Assembly (NCBI GenBank): GCA_963770635.1
Contig: CAVYQI010000005.1
Coordinates: 248,001-312,000, forward strand
DNA length: 64,000 bases
Reading direction: 5' to 3'
From: DASZIT01 sp963770635
Lineage (GTDB): Bacteria; Actinomycetota; Acidimicrobiia; Acidimicrobiales; RAAP-2
The notes beneath the pieces are model-generated. The model was not told where the DNA came from. It did no database searches and was given only the letters and a program-made list of their open reading frames with translations. Position 1 is the first letter of the stretch. The number at the start of each line of letters is the position of its first letter. Shown here piece after piece: positions 53,566-64,000 of this stretch. The position numbers and the translations under genes are program-made.

Positions 53566-55511
53566 CTCTCCACCCTTGCACGTTGCGGTGACGGCCCGCT
53601 CGGGGACATCGGGGTGTGGATCCGGTCGAACACCGCGGCCCCGACAGTGGCCGGGAGCCAGGAGACGGACAGCAGTTCCTCCTTGGATGCCTTGCGGAGG
53701 GAGGCGAGGCCGCCGAACTGGTCGAGCAGGCGGGTGCGGCGTTTGGGCCCGAGCCCTTCGATGCCGTCCAGCACCCCGGCGATCATCCGCTTGCCCCGGA
53801 GGGTGCGGTGGTAGGAGATGGCGAAGCGGTGGGCTTCGTCGCGCAGCCGCTGTAAGAGATACAGGGCTTCCGATTGTCGGGGCAGCCGGATCGGCTCGGA
53901 GCTGCCCGGCAGATAGACCTCCTCGAAGCTCTTGGCCAGCGCGGCGATCGGCACCCGATCGGTGAGGCCCAATCGATCGAGGACCCGGACCCCCACATTG
54001 AGCTGCCCCAATCCCCCGTCGAGCAGCAAGAGCTGGGGTGGATAGGCGAACCGGCGTCGGGTCCGGGCTACCGGGACACCGTCGGTCGCGTCGCCGTCCT
54101 GGTCCGGGTCGGCTGGCGGAGCGGGGGCGTCCTCTGCCAACAGGGCGGTAAGCCGGCGGGTCAAGACTTCCTCCATGGCGGCGTAGTCGTCATTGCCGGC
54201 CACGGTGGACACCTTGTAGTGGCGGTAGTCGCTCCGCTTGGCCAGGCCGTCCTCGAACACCACCATCGAGCCGACGTAGTCGGTGCCTTGCAGGTGGCTC
54301 ATGTCGTAGCACTCGATCCGGAGCGGCGCGGTGGGCAGCGACAGCTCGCGCTGCAGTGACTCGAGCGCACGGGCCCGGCTGTTGTGGTCGGAGGTCCGGT
54401 GCAGGCGGTGCCGGAGAAAGGCTTCCTCGGCGTTGTGGGTCACCGTCTCCTGGAGTGCCCGCTTCGGCCCCCGCACCGGGATCCGCACCGCCACCGGACC
54501 GCCGCGGCGCTCGGCCAGGTAGGCGTAGATCGCTTCGACATCGTCCGGCATGGTCGGCACCAGCACCTGCTTGGGCACCCCGGAGACGGAGTCGGCGTAG
54601 ACGTCGACCAGGATCCGTCCGATGAGTTGGGCGGGGGCGAGGTCCTCCACCTTGTCCACGAACAGGGCCAGACGACCCACCACCTTTCCCTTCCGGACCT
54701 GGAACACCTGCACCGCGGCTTCCAACTCGTCCTCGGCCAGCCCGATGACGTCGAGGTCCTCGGGTCGTTCGAGCTCCATCTGGCGGACGGCGTCGGCGGC
54801 CCGGATGGCTTCGAGCTTGTCCCGCAGCACTGAGGCCCGCTCGAATTCGAGCGCGCCCGAGGCTTCCTTCATCGCCGACTCGAGCCCTCGCTCGAGCGGA
54901 CCGGTGTCCCCACCCAGGAAGGCCATCAGGTCGGCGACCATCTGGTCGTACTCCTCGTGTTCGACGAGGCCGACACACGGTCCGGCGCAACGCTCGATGT
55001 GGTACATCAGGCACGGACGCCCGAGCCGCTCATGGCGCCCGAACTTGGCATCGGAACAGGTACGGACCGGGTAGGTCCGCAGGAGTAGATCCAGAGTGTC
55101 GCGGATGGCGCCTACGTTCGGATACGGGCCGAAGTACTGGACCCCCTTCCGCTTGCGCCCGCGGACCACCGCCGGGCGTGGCCACTCGTCGCTCACCGTC
55201 ACCGCCAGCCACGGGTAGCTCTTGTCGTCCTTGAGCCGGACGTTGTAGCGGGGCTGGAACTCCTGGATGAGATTGTGCTCGAGGAGCAGCGCCTCCGCCT
55301 CGCTGTCCACCACCACCCATTCGACGTGGTCGGCGTGCTCGACCATCTGGGCGGTCCGGGGAGCCAGCCCCAGCGGGTCCTGGAAGTAGGAATTGAGGCG
55401 CTGCCGAATCGATTTGGCCTTGCCCACGTAGATGATCCGGCCGTGGGCGTCCACGAATTGGTAGGAGCCGGGAGCGTCGGGGACGGTTCCGGTGGCGGGC
55501 CTGGTAACCAC
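53562..55511 (-). CDS. uvrC: Excinuclease ABC subunit C
   Basis: 649 residues from GTG 55511. GIY-YIG nuclease domain at the N-terminus (APGSYQFVDAHGRIIYVGKA), a Cys-rich-type segment (CLMYHIERCAGPC), a UVR helix pair (GALEFERASVLRDKLEAI), an RNase-H-like endonuclease domain (RIECYDMSHLQGTDYVGSMV, DGGLGQLN) and C-terminal HhH (LDGIEGLGPKRRTRLLDQFG). Makes both incisions in nucleotide excision repair. Confidence 0.97.
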   Translation of the reverse strand: MVTRPATGTVPDAPGSYQFVDAHGRIIYVGKAKSIRQRLNSYFQDPLGLAPRTAQMVEHADHVEWVVVDSEAEALLLEHNLIQEFQPRYNVRLKDDKSYPWLAVTVSDEWPRPAVVRGRKRKGVQYFGPYPNVGAIRDTLDLLLRTYPVRTCSDAKFGRHERLGRPCLMYHIERCAGPCVGLVEHEEYDQMVADLMAFLGGDTGPLERGLESAMKEASGALEFERASVLRDKLEAIRAADAVRQMELERPEDLDVIGLAEDELEAAVQVFQVRKGKVVGRLALFVDKVEDLAPAQLIGRILVDVYADSVSGVPKQVLVPTMPDDVEAIYAYLAERRGGPVAVRIPVRGPKRALQETVTHNAEEAFLRHRLHRTSDHNSRARALESLQRELSLPTAPLRIECYDMSHLQGTDYVGSMVVFEDGLAKRSDYRHYKVSTVAGNDDYAAMEEVLTRRLTALLAEDAPAPPADPDQDGDATDGVPVARTRRRFAYPPQLLLLDGGLGQLNVGVRVLDRLGLTDRVPIAALAKSFEEVYLPGSSEPIRLPRQSEALYLLQRLRDEAHRFAISYHRTLRGKRMIAGVLDGIEGLGPKRRTRLLDQFGGLASLRKASKEELLSVSWLPATVGAAVFDRIHTPMSPSGPSPQRARVER

Positions 55512-55624
55512 GCCAACAGTGTGCCGTGTCCGGCGTTGGGACCAGGTCGCCTCGGGGTGCATGGGGAATTGGCCGGTTCCGCCTACACTGGAAGGACACC
55601 GGCCTGGTTTCCGGTGACATATAC

Positions 55625-55689
55625 CGCTCCGGGGCCGACAACCCCGCGGATGGGCGACCAGGCTGTCCCCGCCGGCCACTACCGGAGCG
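55625..55689 (+). promoter_or_regulatory. Candidate NAD+-I (nadA motif) riboswitch upstream of nadA
   Basis: CGCTCCGG (55625-55632) pairs with CCGGAGCG (55682-55689); after a 3' ACTA bulge, GGCCG (55633-55637) pairs with CGGCC (55673-55677). Then comes unpaired ACAACCCC (55638-55645), a P2 helix GCGG (55646-55649) with CCGC (55669-55672), and an apical loop ATGGGC...GGCTG. The P1, ACAACCCC, P2, UGGGC-N5-GGC order matches the NAD+-I riboswitch core as I remember it from the published structure. The ribosome-binding site AAGGGGG (55698-55704) can pair with CCCC next to it. Only one aptamer-like domain is visible; the described class often has two. Confidence 0.65.
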
Positions 55690-55712
55690 CCTCCCCAAGG
55701 GGGTTACACGAC

Positions 55713-56834
55713 ATGGTCCGGCTCCAGACGGCGCTCCCCGAGCGTTACACCACTGCGCACCCCGACGCGTTGAAGGCGTGGATCGCCGACGCCAAGTCGA
55801 CCCTCGGTTCGCGGTCGATCATCCTGGGCCATCACTACCAGCGGGACGAGGTCATGCTGTGGGCCGACGCCCGCGGCGACTCGTTCGGGCTGTCCCGGAT
55901 CGCCGCCGATCAGACCGAGGCCGAGTTCGTGGTCTTCTGCGGCGTCCACTTCATGGCCGAATCGGCCGACATCCTCACCGGGGACCATCAGCAGGTGATC
56001 CTTCCCGACCTCAATGCCGGCTGCTCGATGGCCGACATGGCCGACATCGACTCGGTGGAGGAGGCGTGGGACGTGCTGGCCACCGTCACCGACACCGAAC
56101 GGGTGATACCGGTCACCTACATGAACTCCTCGGCGGCGCTCAAGGCGTTCGTCGGCCGTCACGGCGGCTCGGTGTGCACCTCCTCGAATGCCCGGGCCGT
56201 GTTGACCTGGGCGTTGGGGGGTGGGCCCGGTCGTCGGGGGTCCGGCCAGGGCGACCAGGTCCTCTTCTTCCCCGACCAGCACCTGGGCCGCAACACCGGG
56301 TTCGACCTCGGCTACGACCACCAGGACATGGGAGTGTGGAACCCCCGCCTCGACCGGGGCGGCCTGGACGACCCGACCCTCAAGTCGGCGGCACTGCTGT
56401 TGTGGCAGGGTCACTGTTCGGTCCACCAGCGGTTCCGGCCCGCCCACGTCGACGCCTTCCGGGCCGACCACCCCGGCGGTCTGGTGGTGGTCCACCCCGA
56501 GTGTTCGCACGATGTGGTGGAGGTGGCCGATCAGGTCGGATCGACCGACTTCATCATCCAGGCGGTGGCCGACGCCCCCGCCGGCTCGGTGATCGGGGTC
56601 GGCACCGAGATCCATCTGGTCAAACGGCTGGATGACGAGACACCGGACAAGACGGTGGTTTCCCTCGATCCCCTGGTGTGCCCGTGCTCGACGATGTTCC
56701 GGATCGACGGCCCCCATCTGGCCTGGGTCCTCGAGGGCCTGGTGGCCGGCGAGGTCCGCAACCGCATCACCGTCGACGAGGAGACGGCTCGCTGGGCCCG
56801 GGTGGCCCTCGAGCAGATGCTGGCCACCGTCTGA
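55713..56834 (+). CDS. nadA: Quinolinate synthase A
   Basis: 373 residues. Condenses iminoaspartate and dihydroxyacetone phosphate to quinolinate, the de novo NAD precursor, using a [4Fe-4S] cluster. Seen: SIILGHHYQRDEV, FCGVHFMAESADIL, LNAGCSMADMAD, VCTSSNA, FFPDQHLGRNTG, HPECSHDV and VCPCSTMFRI; the Cys in AGCS, CTSSN and CPCS fit the three cluster ligands. ATG at 55713 follows AAGGGGG. nadB and nadC are not in the window. Confidence 0.95.
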   Translation: MVRLQTALPERYTTAHPDALKAWIADAKSTLGSRSIILGHHYQRDEVMLWADARGDSFGLSRIAADQTEAEFVVFCGVHFMAESADILTGDHQQVILPDLNAGCSMADMADIDSVEEAWDVLATVTDTERVIPVTYMNSSAALKAFVGRHGGSVCTSSNARAVLTWALGGGPGRRGSGQGDQVLFFPDQHLGRNTGFDLGYDHQDMGVWNPRLDRGGLDDPTLKSAALLLWQGHCSVHQRFRPAHVDAFRADHPGGLVVVHPECSHDVVEVADQVGSTDFIIQAVADAPAGSVIGVGTEIHLVKRLDDETPDKTVVSLDPLVCPCSTMFRIDGPHLAWVLEGLVAGEVRNRITVDEETARWARVALEQMLATV

Positions 56835-56874
56835 CCGCCCCCGTCCGGAGGTCAGCGCCGGCCGACTCTTGGCG

Positions 56875-59893
<3,019 letters not shown>

Positions 59894-59901
<8 letters not shown>

Positions 59902-62071
59902 GGCGGTGAGGATACCGGTGGGTTGACAGGCCTCGGGCGCTCACGCGTCCGCCGGGACGTCGATATCGGCGGTGGTTCCGGGGAGGACGGCCGAGCCGTC
60001 GACCGGGTCCGTCGACCAGCAGGGCGCGCAGCTCGGCCACCTCGTCGCGGAGCAGGGCGGCCTCTTCGAACCGCAACTCCTCGGCCGCCCGCTGCATCTC
60101 GAGGTCCAGCTCGTGGATGAGGCCGGACAGCTGATCGGCATCCGGGCCGATGGCGTCGGCCAGCTCGGCCGCCGCCGCCCGGGGATCGACACCGCCCGGG
60201 CGCCGTTCGGTGGCGCGCCGGGCCCCCGCCCGCCGGGCGCGACCGGGGCTGAGGACCTCCTCGCCGCTTCCGTCGCTCCTGACCCGCTGCAGGATGTCGG
60301 ACACCGCCTTGGTGATGGTCTGGGGATCGATGCCGTGGGCTTGGTTGTAGGCGATCTGCCGGGCCCGCCGTCGCTGGGTCTCCCCGATGGCGGTGGTCAT
60401 CGACTCGGTCACGGTGTCGGCGTACATGATCACCCGGCCGTTGACATTCCGGGCGGCCCTCCCCATCGTCTGGATGAGGGAGGACGAGGACCGCAAGAAG
60501 CCTTCCTTGTCGGCATCGAGGATGGCCACCAGCGCGACCTCGGGGAGGTCGAGGCCCTCCCGCAGCAGGTTGATGCCGACCAGGACGTCGAACATCCCCA
60601 TCCGCAGCTCGCGGAGCAGCTCGATCCGGGCCATGGTGTCCACGTCGGAGTGGAGGTACTCGACCCGCACCCCGTGTTCGGCCAGATAGGCGGTGAGGTC
60701 CTCGGCCATCTTCTTGGTCAGGGTGGTGACCAGCACCCGGTAGCCGTCGGCGACGGTGGCGTCGATCCGCTCCCGCAGGTCGTCGATCTGCCCGGTGGTC
60801 GGCCGGATGTCCACCTCGGGGTCGAGCAGGCCGGTGGGGCGGATCACCTGCTCCACCACCTGGGTGCTGTGCTCGAACTCCCACGGGCCCGGAGTCGCCG
60901 ACAGCATGATGGTCTGCCCGGTGCGCTCGATGAACTCCTCGAACCGGAGGGGCCGGTTGTCCACCGCCGACGGCAGCCGGAACCCATGGTCGACCAGCGT
61001 CTCCTTGCGCGACCGGTCCCCGGCGAACTGGCCCCGGAGTTGGGGAACCGCCACGTGGCTCTCGTCGAGCACCACCAGGAAGTCCTTGGGGAAGAAGTCG
61101 AGGAGAGTGAACGGCGCCTCCCCGGGCTGACGGCCGTCGAGATGACGGCTGTAGTTCTCCACCCCGGCGCAGACCCCGGTCTCCGCCAGCATCTCGAGGT
61201 CGTACTCGGTCCGCATCCGGAGCCGCTGGCTCTCCAGGAGCTTGCCGGCGCCCTCGAGCTCGACCAGGCGCTCGCGGAGCTCCGATTCGATCCCCAGGAT
61301 GGCCTTCCGCATCTTCTCGTCGCCGGTCCCGTAGTGGGTCTTGGCGAAGACGACCAGCTCTTCGAGGTCCTCCCCGATCTCACCGGTCATCACGTCGAAG
61401 GGCCGGATCCGCTCGACGGTGTCGCCGAAGAACTCGATCCGGACCGCCTGCTCTTCGTAGGCGGCATGGATCTCCACCGTGTCCCCCCGGGCCCGGAACT
61501 GGCCCCGGGACAGGGTCAGGTCGTTGCGGGTGTACTGGAGCTCGACCAACCGCCGGAGCAGGGATCGCTGGCCGTGCACCTCGCCCGGCCGGAGGACGAC
61601 GATCCGGTTGCGGTACTCGTCAGGCGAACCGAGGCCGTAGATGCAGGAGACCGAGGCCACCACGATGGTGTCCCGGCGCAGCAACAGCGACGAGGTGGTG
61701 GCGTGACGCAACCGGTCGATCTCGTCGTTGATGGACGAGTCCTTCTCGATATAGGTATCCGACGAGGGCACGTAGGCCTCGGGCTGGTAGTAGTCGTAGT
61801 AGGAGACGAAATACTCGACCCGGTTGTGGGGGAAGAAGCCCTTGAGCTCGGAGGCGAGTTGGGCGGCCAGCGACTTGTTCGGCTCGATGATGAGGGTGGG
61901 ACGCTGCAGCGCCTCGACCGTCCAGGCGATGGTGGCCGTCTTCCCCGATCCGGTGATCCCCAGCAGGGTCTGATACCGGTCCCCGCGCTCCACCCCGGCC
62001 ACCAGGTCTCGGATGGCCTCGGGCTGGTCGCCGGACGGGCGAAATGGGGAAACGACCTCGAATTCAGGCAC
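59894..62071 (-). CDS. uvrB: Excinuclease ABC subunit B
   Basis: 725 residues from GTG 62071 (PEFEVVSPFRPSGDQPEAIR); a TTG at 62101 is also in frame. Helicase motifs GITGSGKTATIAW, the YYDYYQPEAYVPSSDTYI hairpin, LDESHVAVPQ, SATPGPWEFEHS and QTMGRAARNVNGRV are all present, ending with a UVR motif (LRFEEAALLRDEVAELRALL). The last 40 residues after that are arginine-rich and unusual. If one base near 60010 is an artefact, the protein would instead end DVPADA at 59941, so the true C-terminus is uncertain. Confidence 0.95.
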
Positions 62072-62122
62072 TTTGTCGATGGTACAGGGGGGGTGTGACA
62101 ACCGATCCCGAGCCGGCCGCCG

Positions 62123-62734
62123 TCAACCACGGAGGCGGCGGAGCTTCTCCAGTTCGTCCCAGACCCGCTCCACTTCGCCCGCCAACTGCTGCTCGTCCCC
62201 GGAGTTGTCGATGACCAGGTCCGCCCCTTCCAACCGGGTCCGGCGATCGATCTGGGCGGCGACCCGGGCCTCGGCGTCCTCCCGGGGCATCCCCCGGAGG
62301 TTGACCAACCGATCGAGGGCGATGTCCACCGGGGTGTCCACCACCACCACCGCGGCCAGGGAGAGCGTCTCCCGGTGGATCGTTTTCAGCAGCGGGATGT
62401 CGAGGACGACGACGTGATCGGTATCGGCGAACTCGTCCTTCCGCTGGATCATCGCCACCCCGATGGCCGGATGGGTGATGGCGTTGAGGTCGGCCAACGC
62501 CTCCGGGTCACCGAACACGATGGCGGCCACCGCCGGGCGGTCGATGTTGCCGTCGGCGTCGAGAATTCCGGGGCCGAAGCGGTCGATCATCGGCTGGTAG
62601 GCGGGACCTCCGGGGGCGACCACCTCCCGGGCGATCCGGTCGGCGTCGACCAGCACCGCTCCCTTCCCGACCAGCAGGTCGGCCACCATCGACTTCCCCG
62701 CCCCGATTCCCCCGGTCAGCCCCACCGCCAGCAT
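62123..62734 (-). CDS. coaE: Dephospho-CoA kinase
   Basis: 203 residues. The P-loop GLTGGIGAGKS, DADRIAREVV and the HPAIG region define CoaE, which performs the last step of coenzyme A synthesis. Located directly downstream of a methyltransferase and upstream of uvrB. Confidence 0.95.
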   Translation of the reverse strand: MLAVGLTGGIGAGKSMVADLLVGKGAVLVDADRIAREVVAPGGPAYQPMIDRFGPGILDADGNIDRPAVAAIVFGDPEALADLNAITHPAIGVAMIQRKDEFADTDHVVVLDIPLLKTIHRETLSLAAVVVVDTPVDIALDRLVNLRGMPREDAEARVAAQIDRRTRLEGADLVIDNSGDEQQLAGEVERVWDELEKLRRLRG

Positions 62735-62747
62735 GCCTGGCCTCCGC

Positions 62748-63599
62748 TCAGCCGCCGCGTCGGGGACGCGACCCCGTGGCGAAGAGGACCATGGTGGTGG
62801 TGTCCAGATGGTCGGTGACCGAGAAGTCGTCGGCGGTGATCCCGGTCATGCCCCCCGAGTCCCCCCGGGCCATCAATTTGTAGGCCAGCGGGAGCATCCG
62901 GGTGTAGGCGGCGATGTACCACGACCGGGGGATCCGGTGCCGCAGGTTCAGCACGTCGAGCCGGAGGACCTTGTTGGCCTTGACCCGCCGGGCGGTGAAG
63001 TCGGCCTTCACCTCGGGAATGGGGTCGAGGCCCTGGATGGTGACGGTGTCGAAGTGGCGCTCCAGCACCCCGCGCAGTTCCGCCGGCTCGAACAGGTGGA
63101 TGTGGAAGGGGTTCTCGAAATCGGCAGGGGCGTTGGGGGTGAGAAAGAACGCCGTCCCGTCGTCGGCGAGGACCCGGGCCAGTTCGCCGACGTGGCGTTC
63201 CGGATCGGTGAAGTGCTCGATGAGGTGCGACGAGCACGCCCACCGGAAGCTGCCGCCGGCCAGGCCCAGCGAGAGAGCGTTCATCCGGCCGACCGAGAGC
63301 CCGTCCCCGGCCCAGCGGGAGCGGGCGAAGGCGACGGCGTCGGCGTTGTAGTCGATACCCACCACCGACCGGTCGTCCGCCAGGAACCGGGCCGACTCGA
63401 AGCCTTGCCCGCATCCGACGTCGAGCACCCTTCCCGCTCCCAGGCGTTCGATCACCGTCCGGTAGCCGGCGGCGTGCAATGCCAGCAGTGAGTCCGGGGT
63501 CATCCCCTCCATCGGGCGCTCCCCGGTGAGGCGACGAACCGGGGCACCCGCCACCCGGGTTACGCCTCCTCTGTCCTGACCCCGGGTTCCGTCGGTCAT
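62748..63599 (-). CDS. Class I SAM-dependent methyltransferase
   Basis: 283 residues. SAM motif RVLDVGCGQGFESARFL, then VVGIDYNADAVAFAR, SSHLIEHFTDPERHVGELAR and LADDGTAFFLTPNAP. The substrate is not apparent. Start ATG at 63599 is tentative; a later ATG (MEGMTPDSLLAL) would also retain the SAM domain. Confidence 0.88.
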   Translation of the reverse strand: MTDGTRGQDRGGVTRVAGAPVRRLTGERPMEGMTPDSLLALHAAGYRTVIERLGAGRVLDVGCGQGFESARFLADDRSVVGIDYNADAVAFARSRWAGDGLSVGRMNALSLGLAGGSFRWACSSHLIEHFTDPERHVGELARVLADDGTAFFLTPNAPADFENPFHIHLFEPAELRGVLERHFDTVTIQGLDPIPEVKADFTARRVKANKVLRLDVLNLRHRIPRSWYIAAYTRMLPLAYKLMARGDSGGMTGITADDFSVTDHLDTTTMVLFATGSRPRRGG

Positions 63600-63706
63600 C
63601 GTCGTCCACTGGCTCCGTCGTGATTTCGCTGGTCAGCCGATTGCCGAGCGTTCGGTCACGCTTGACTCAATCGGGTTGATTTGCTTGTTTACACTACCGA
63701 TCACTC

Positions 63707-64000
63707 GTGTCGGAACCCGAACCTTCTCCTCCCGCGCCGATAGGCACCCAACCCGGTCGCTGGGTCGGCCTCTACCGGCAGTTGCGGTCGCCCAGTCGGT
63801 TGCGGACCAGCGTCGACTACCTGGCCCTGGCCCTCCTGTCCTTCATCCCGATGCTGGCCTCCCGGCCGGGAGTAGTAACCGACGACACCAAGACGTACCT
63901 GTATCTCGACCCGGGACGGTATGTCCGGCAGGCGACCTCGCTCTGGGACCCCTCGGTGGCCCTCGGCACCGTCACCCACGAGAACATCGGCTACCTGCTT
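63707..64000 (+). CDS. AftD-like arabinosyltransferase (DUF3367 type), N-terminal part only
   Basis: Starts at GTG 63707 and runs off the window. 98 residues are visible: a short soluble stretch, a first membrane helix (LALALLSFIPMLASRPGVV) and then TKTYLYLDPGRYVRQATSLW followed by GTVTHENIGYLL, which matches the opening of alpha-(1-3)-arabinofuranosyltransferases of mycobacteria. Those are large polytopic GT-C enzymes of arabinan synthesis in the cell envelope. TACACT at 63690-63695 is a plausible -10 box close to the start. Confidence 0.8.
   Translation, partial: MSEPEPSPPAPIGTQPGRWVGLYRQLRSPSRLRTSVDYLALALLSFIPMLASRPGVVTDDTKTYLYLDPGRYVRQATSLWDPSVALGTVTHENIGYLL

Noticed and set aside
59972..62098. 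A 708-codon open frame on the plus strand opposite uvrB.
   Set aside because: UvrB on the other strand has all helicase motifs; the plus-strand frame is an artefact of GC bias.

Overview
The window looks like chromosomal DNA of a high-GC actinobacterium, most likely an uncultured Acidimicrobiia-type lineage. The evidence is the overall base composition, a mycothiol/maleylpyruvate-isomerase-type enzyme, the start of an AftD-like arabinosyltransferase, many acyl-CoA and short-chain-dehydrogenase genes, and the order uvrC-rapZ-yvcK-gap-pgk-tpiA-secG. The lineage is inferred from gene content, not from a marker-gene tree.

Positions 1-7050 (minus strand) hold Nudix hydrolase, pyrG, recN, nadK, tlyA, a phasin-like protein and a HAD phosphatase. 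pyrG, the Nudix gene and recN are broken by one-base or two-base indels. Positions 7048-11615 carry a delta-9-type desaturase, a DoxX-Rieske fusion, a small membrane protein, an SDR, and an ArsR/SRPBCC pair. Positions 11629-17565 are an oligopeptide ABC operon whose two ATPases are fused; its binding-protein gene is heavily frame-broken. Positions 17911-31825 are a catabolic region: LLM oxidoreductase behind a structured leader, acyl-CoA dehydrogenase, an acyl-CoA synthetase flanked by two paralogous unknown proteins, MDMPI-like enzyme, aldo/keto reductase, SDR, FUSC-like transporter, epoxide-hydrolase-like enzyme and FAD monooxygenase. Positions 31940-38498 carry a small unknown, a DUF2510-RDD membrane protein, a two-component pair, a secreted coiled-coil/Rpf-like protein, a methyltransferase and an HTH/Clp-N pair with a leaderless promoter under a perfect inverted repeat.

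Positions 38538-46444 form a genomic island of about 7.9 kb, bounded by a 15-nt direct repeat, one copy of which is the 3' end of tRNA-Leu(GAG). It carries two unknown cargo genes, a VapBC-like pair, a tyrosine recombinase / XRE / zinc-ribbon trio, and a large serine integrase whose stop codon lies inside the tRNA gene.

Positions 46616-63599 return to the core chromosome: a membrane-anchored binding protein, secG, tpiA, pgk, gap, yvcK, rapZ, uvrC, then divergent nadA, uvrA, uvrB, coaE and a methyltransferase. nadA is preceded by an RNA element closely resembling the NAD+-I (nadA motif) riboswitch. The window ends inside an AftD-like gene.

The strongest leads are the nadA leader and the tRNA-Leu island, where excision would extend the integrase by 42 codons. 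All assignments come from reading the sequence; no database search or folding program was run.
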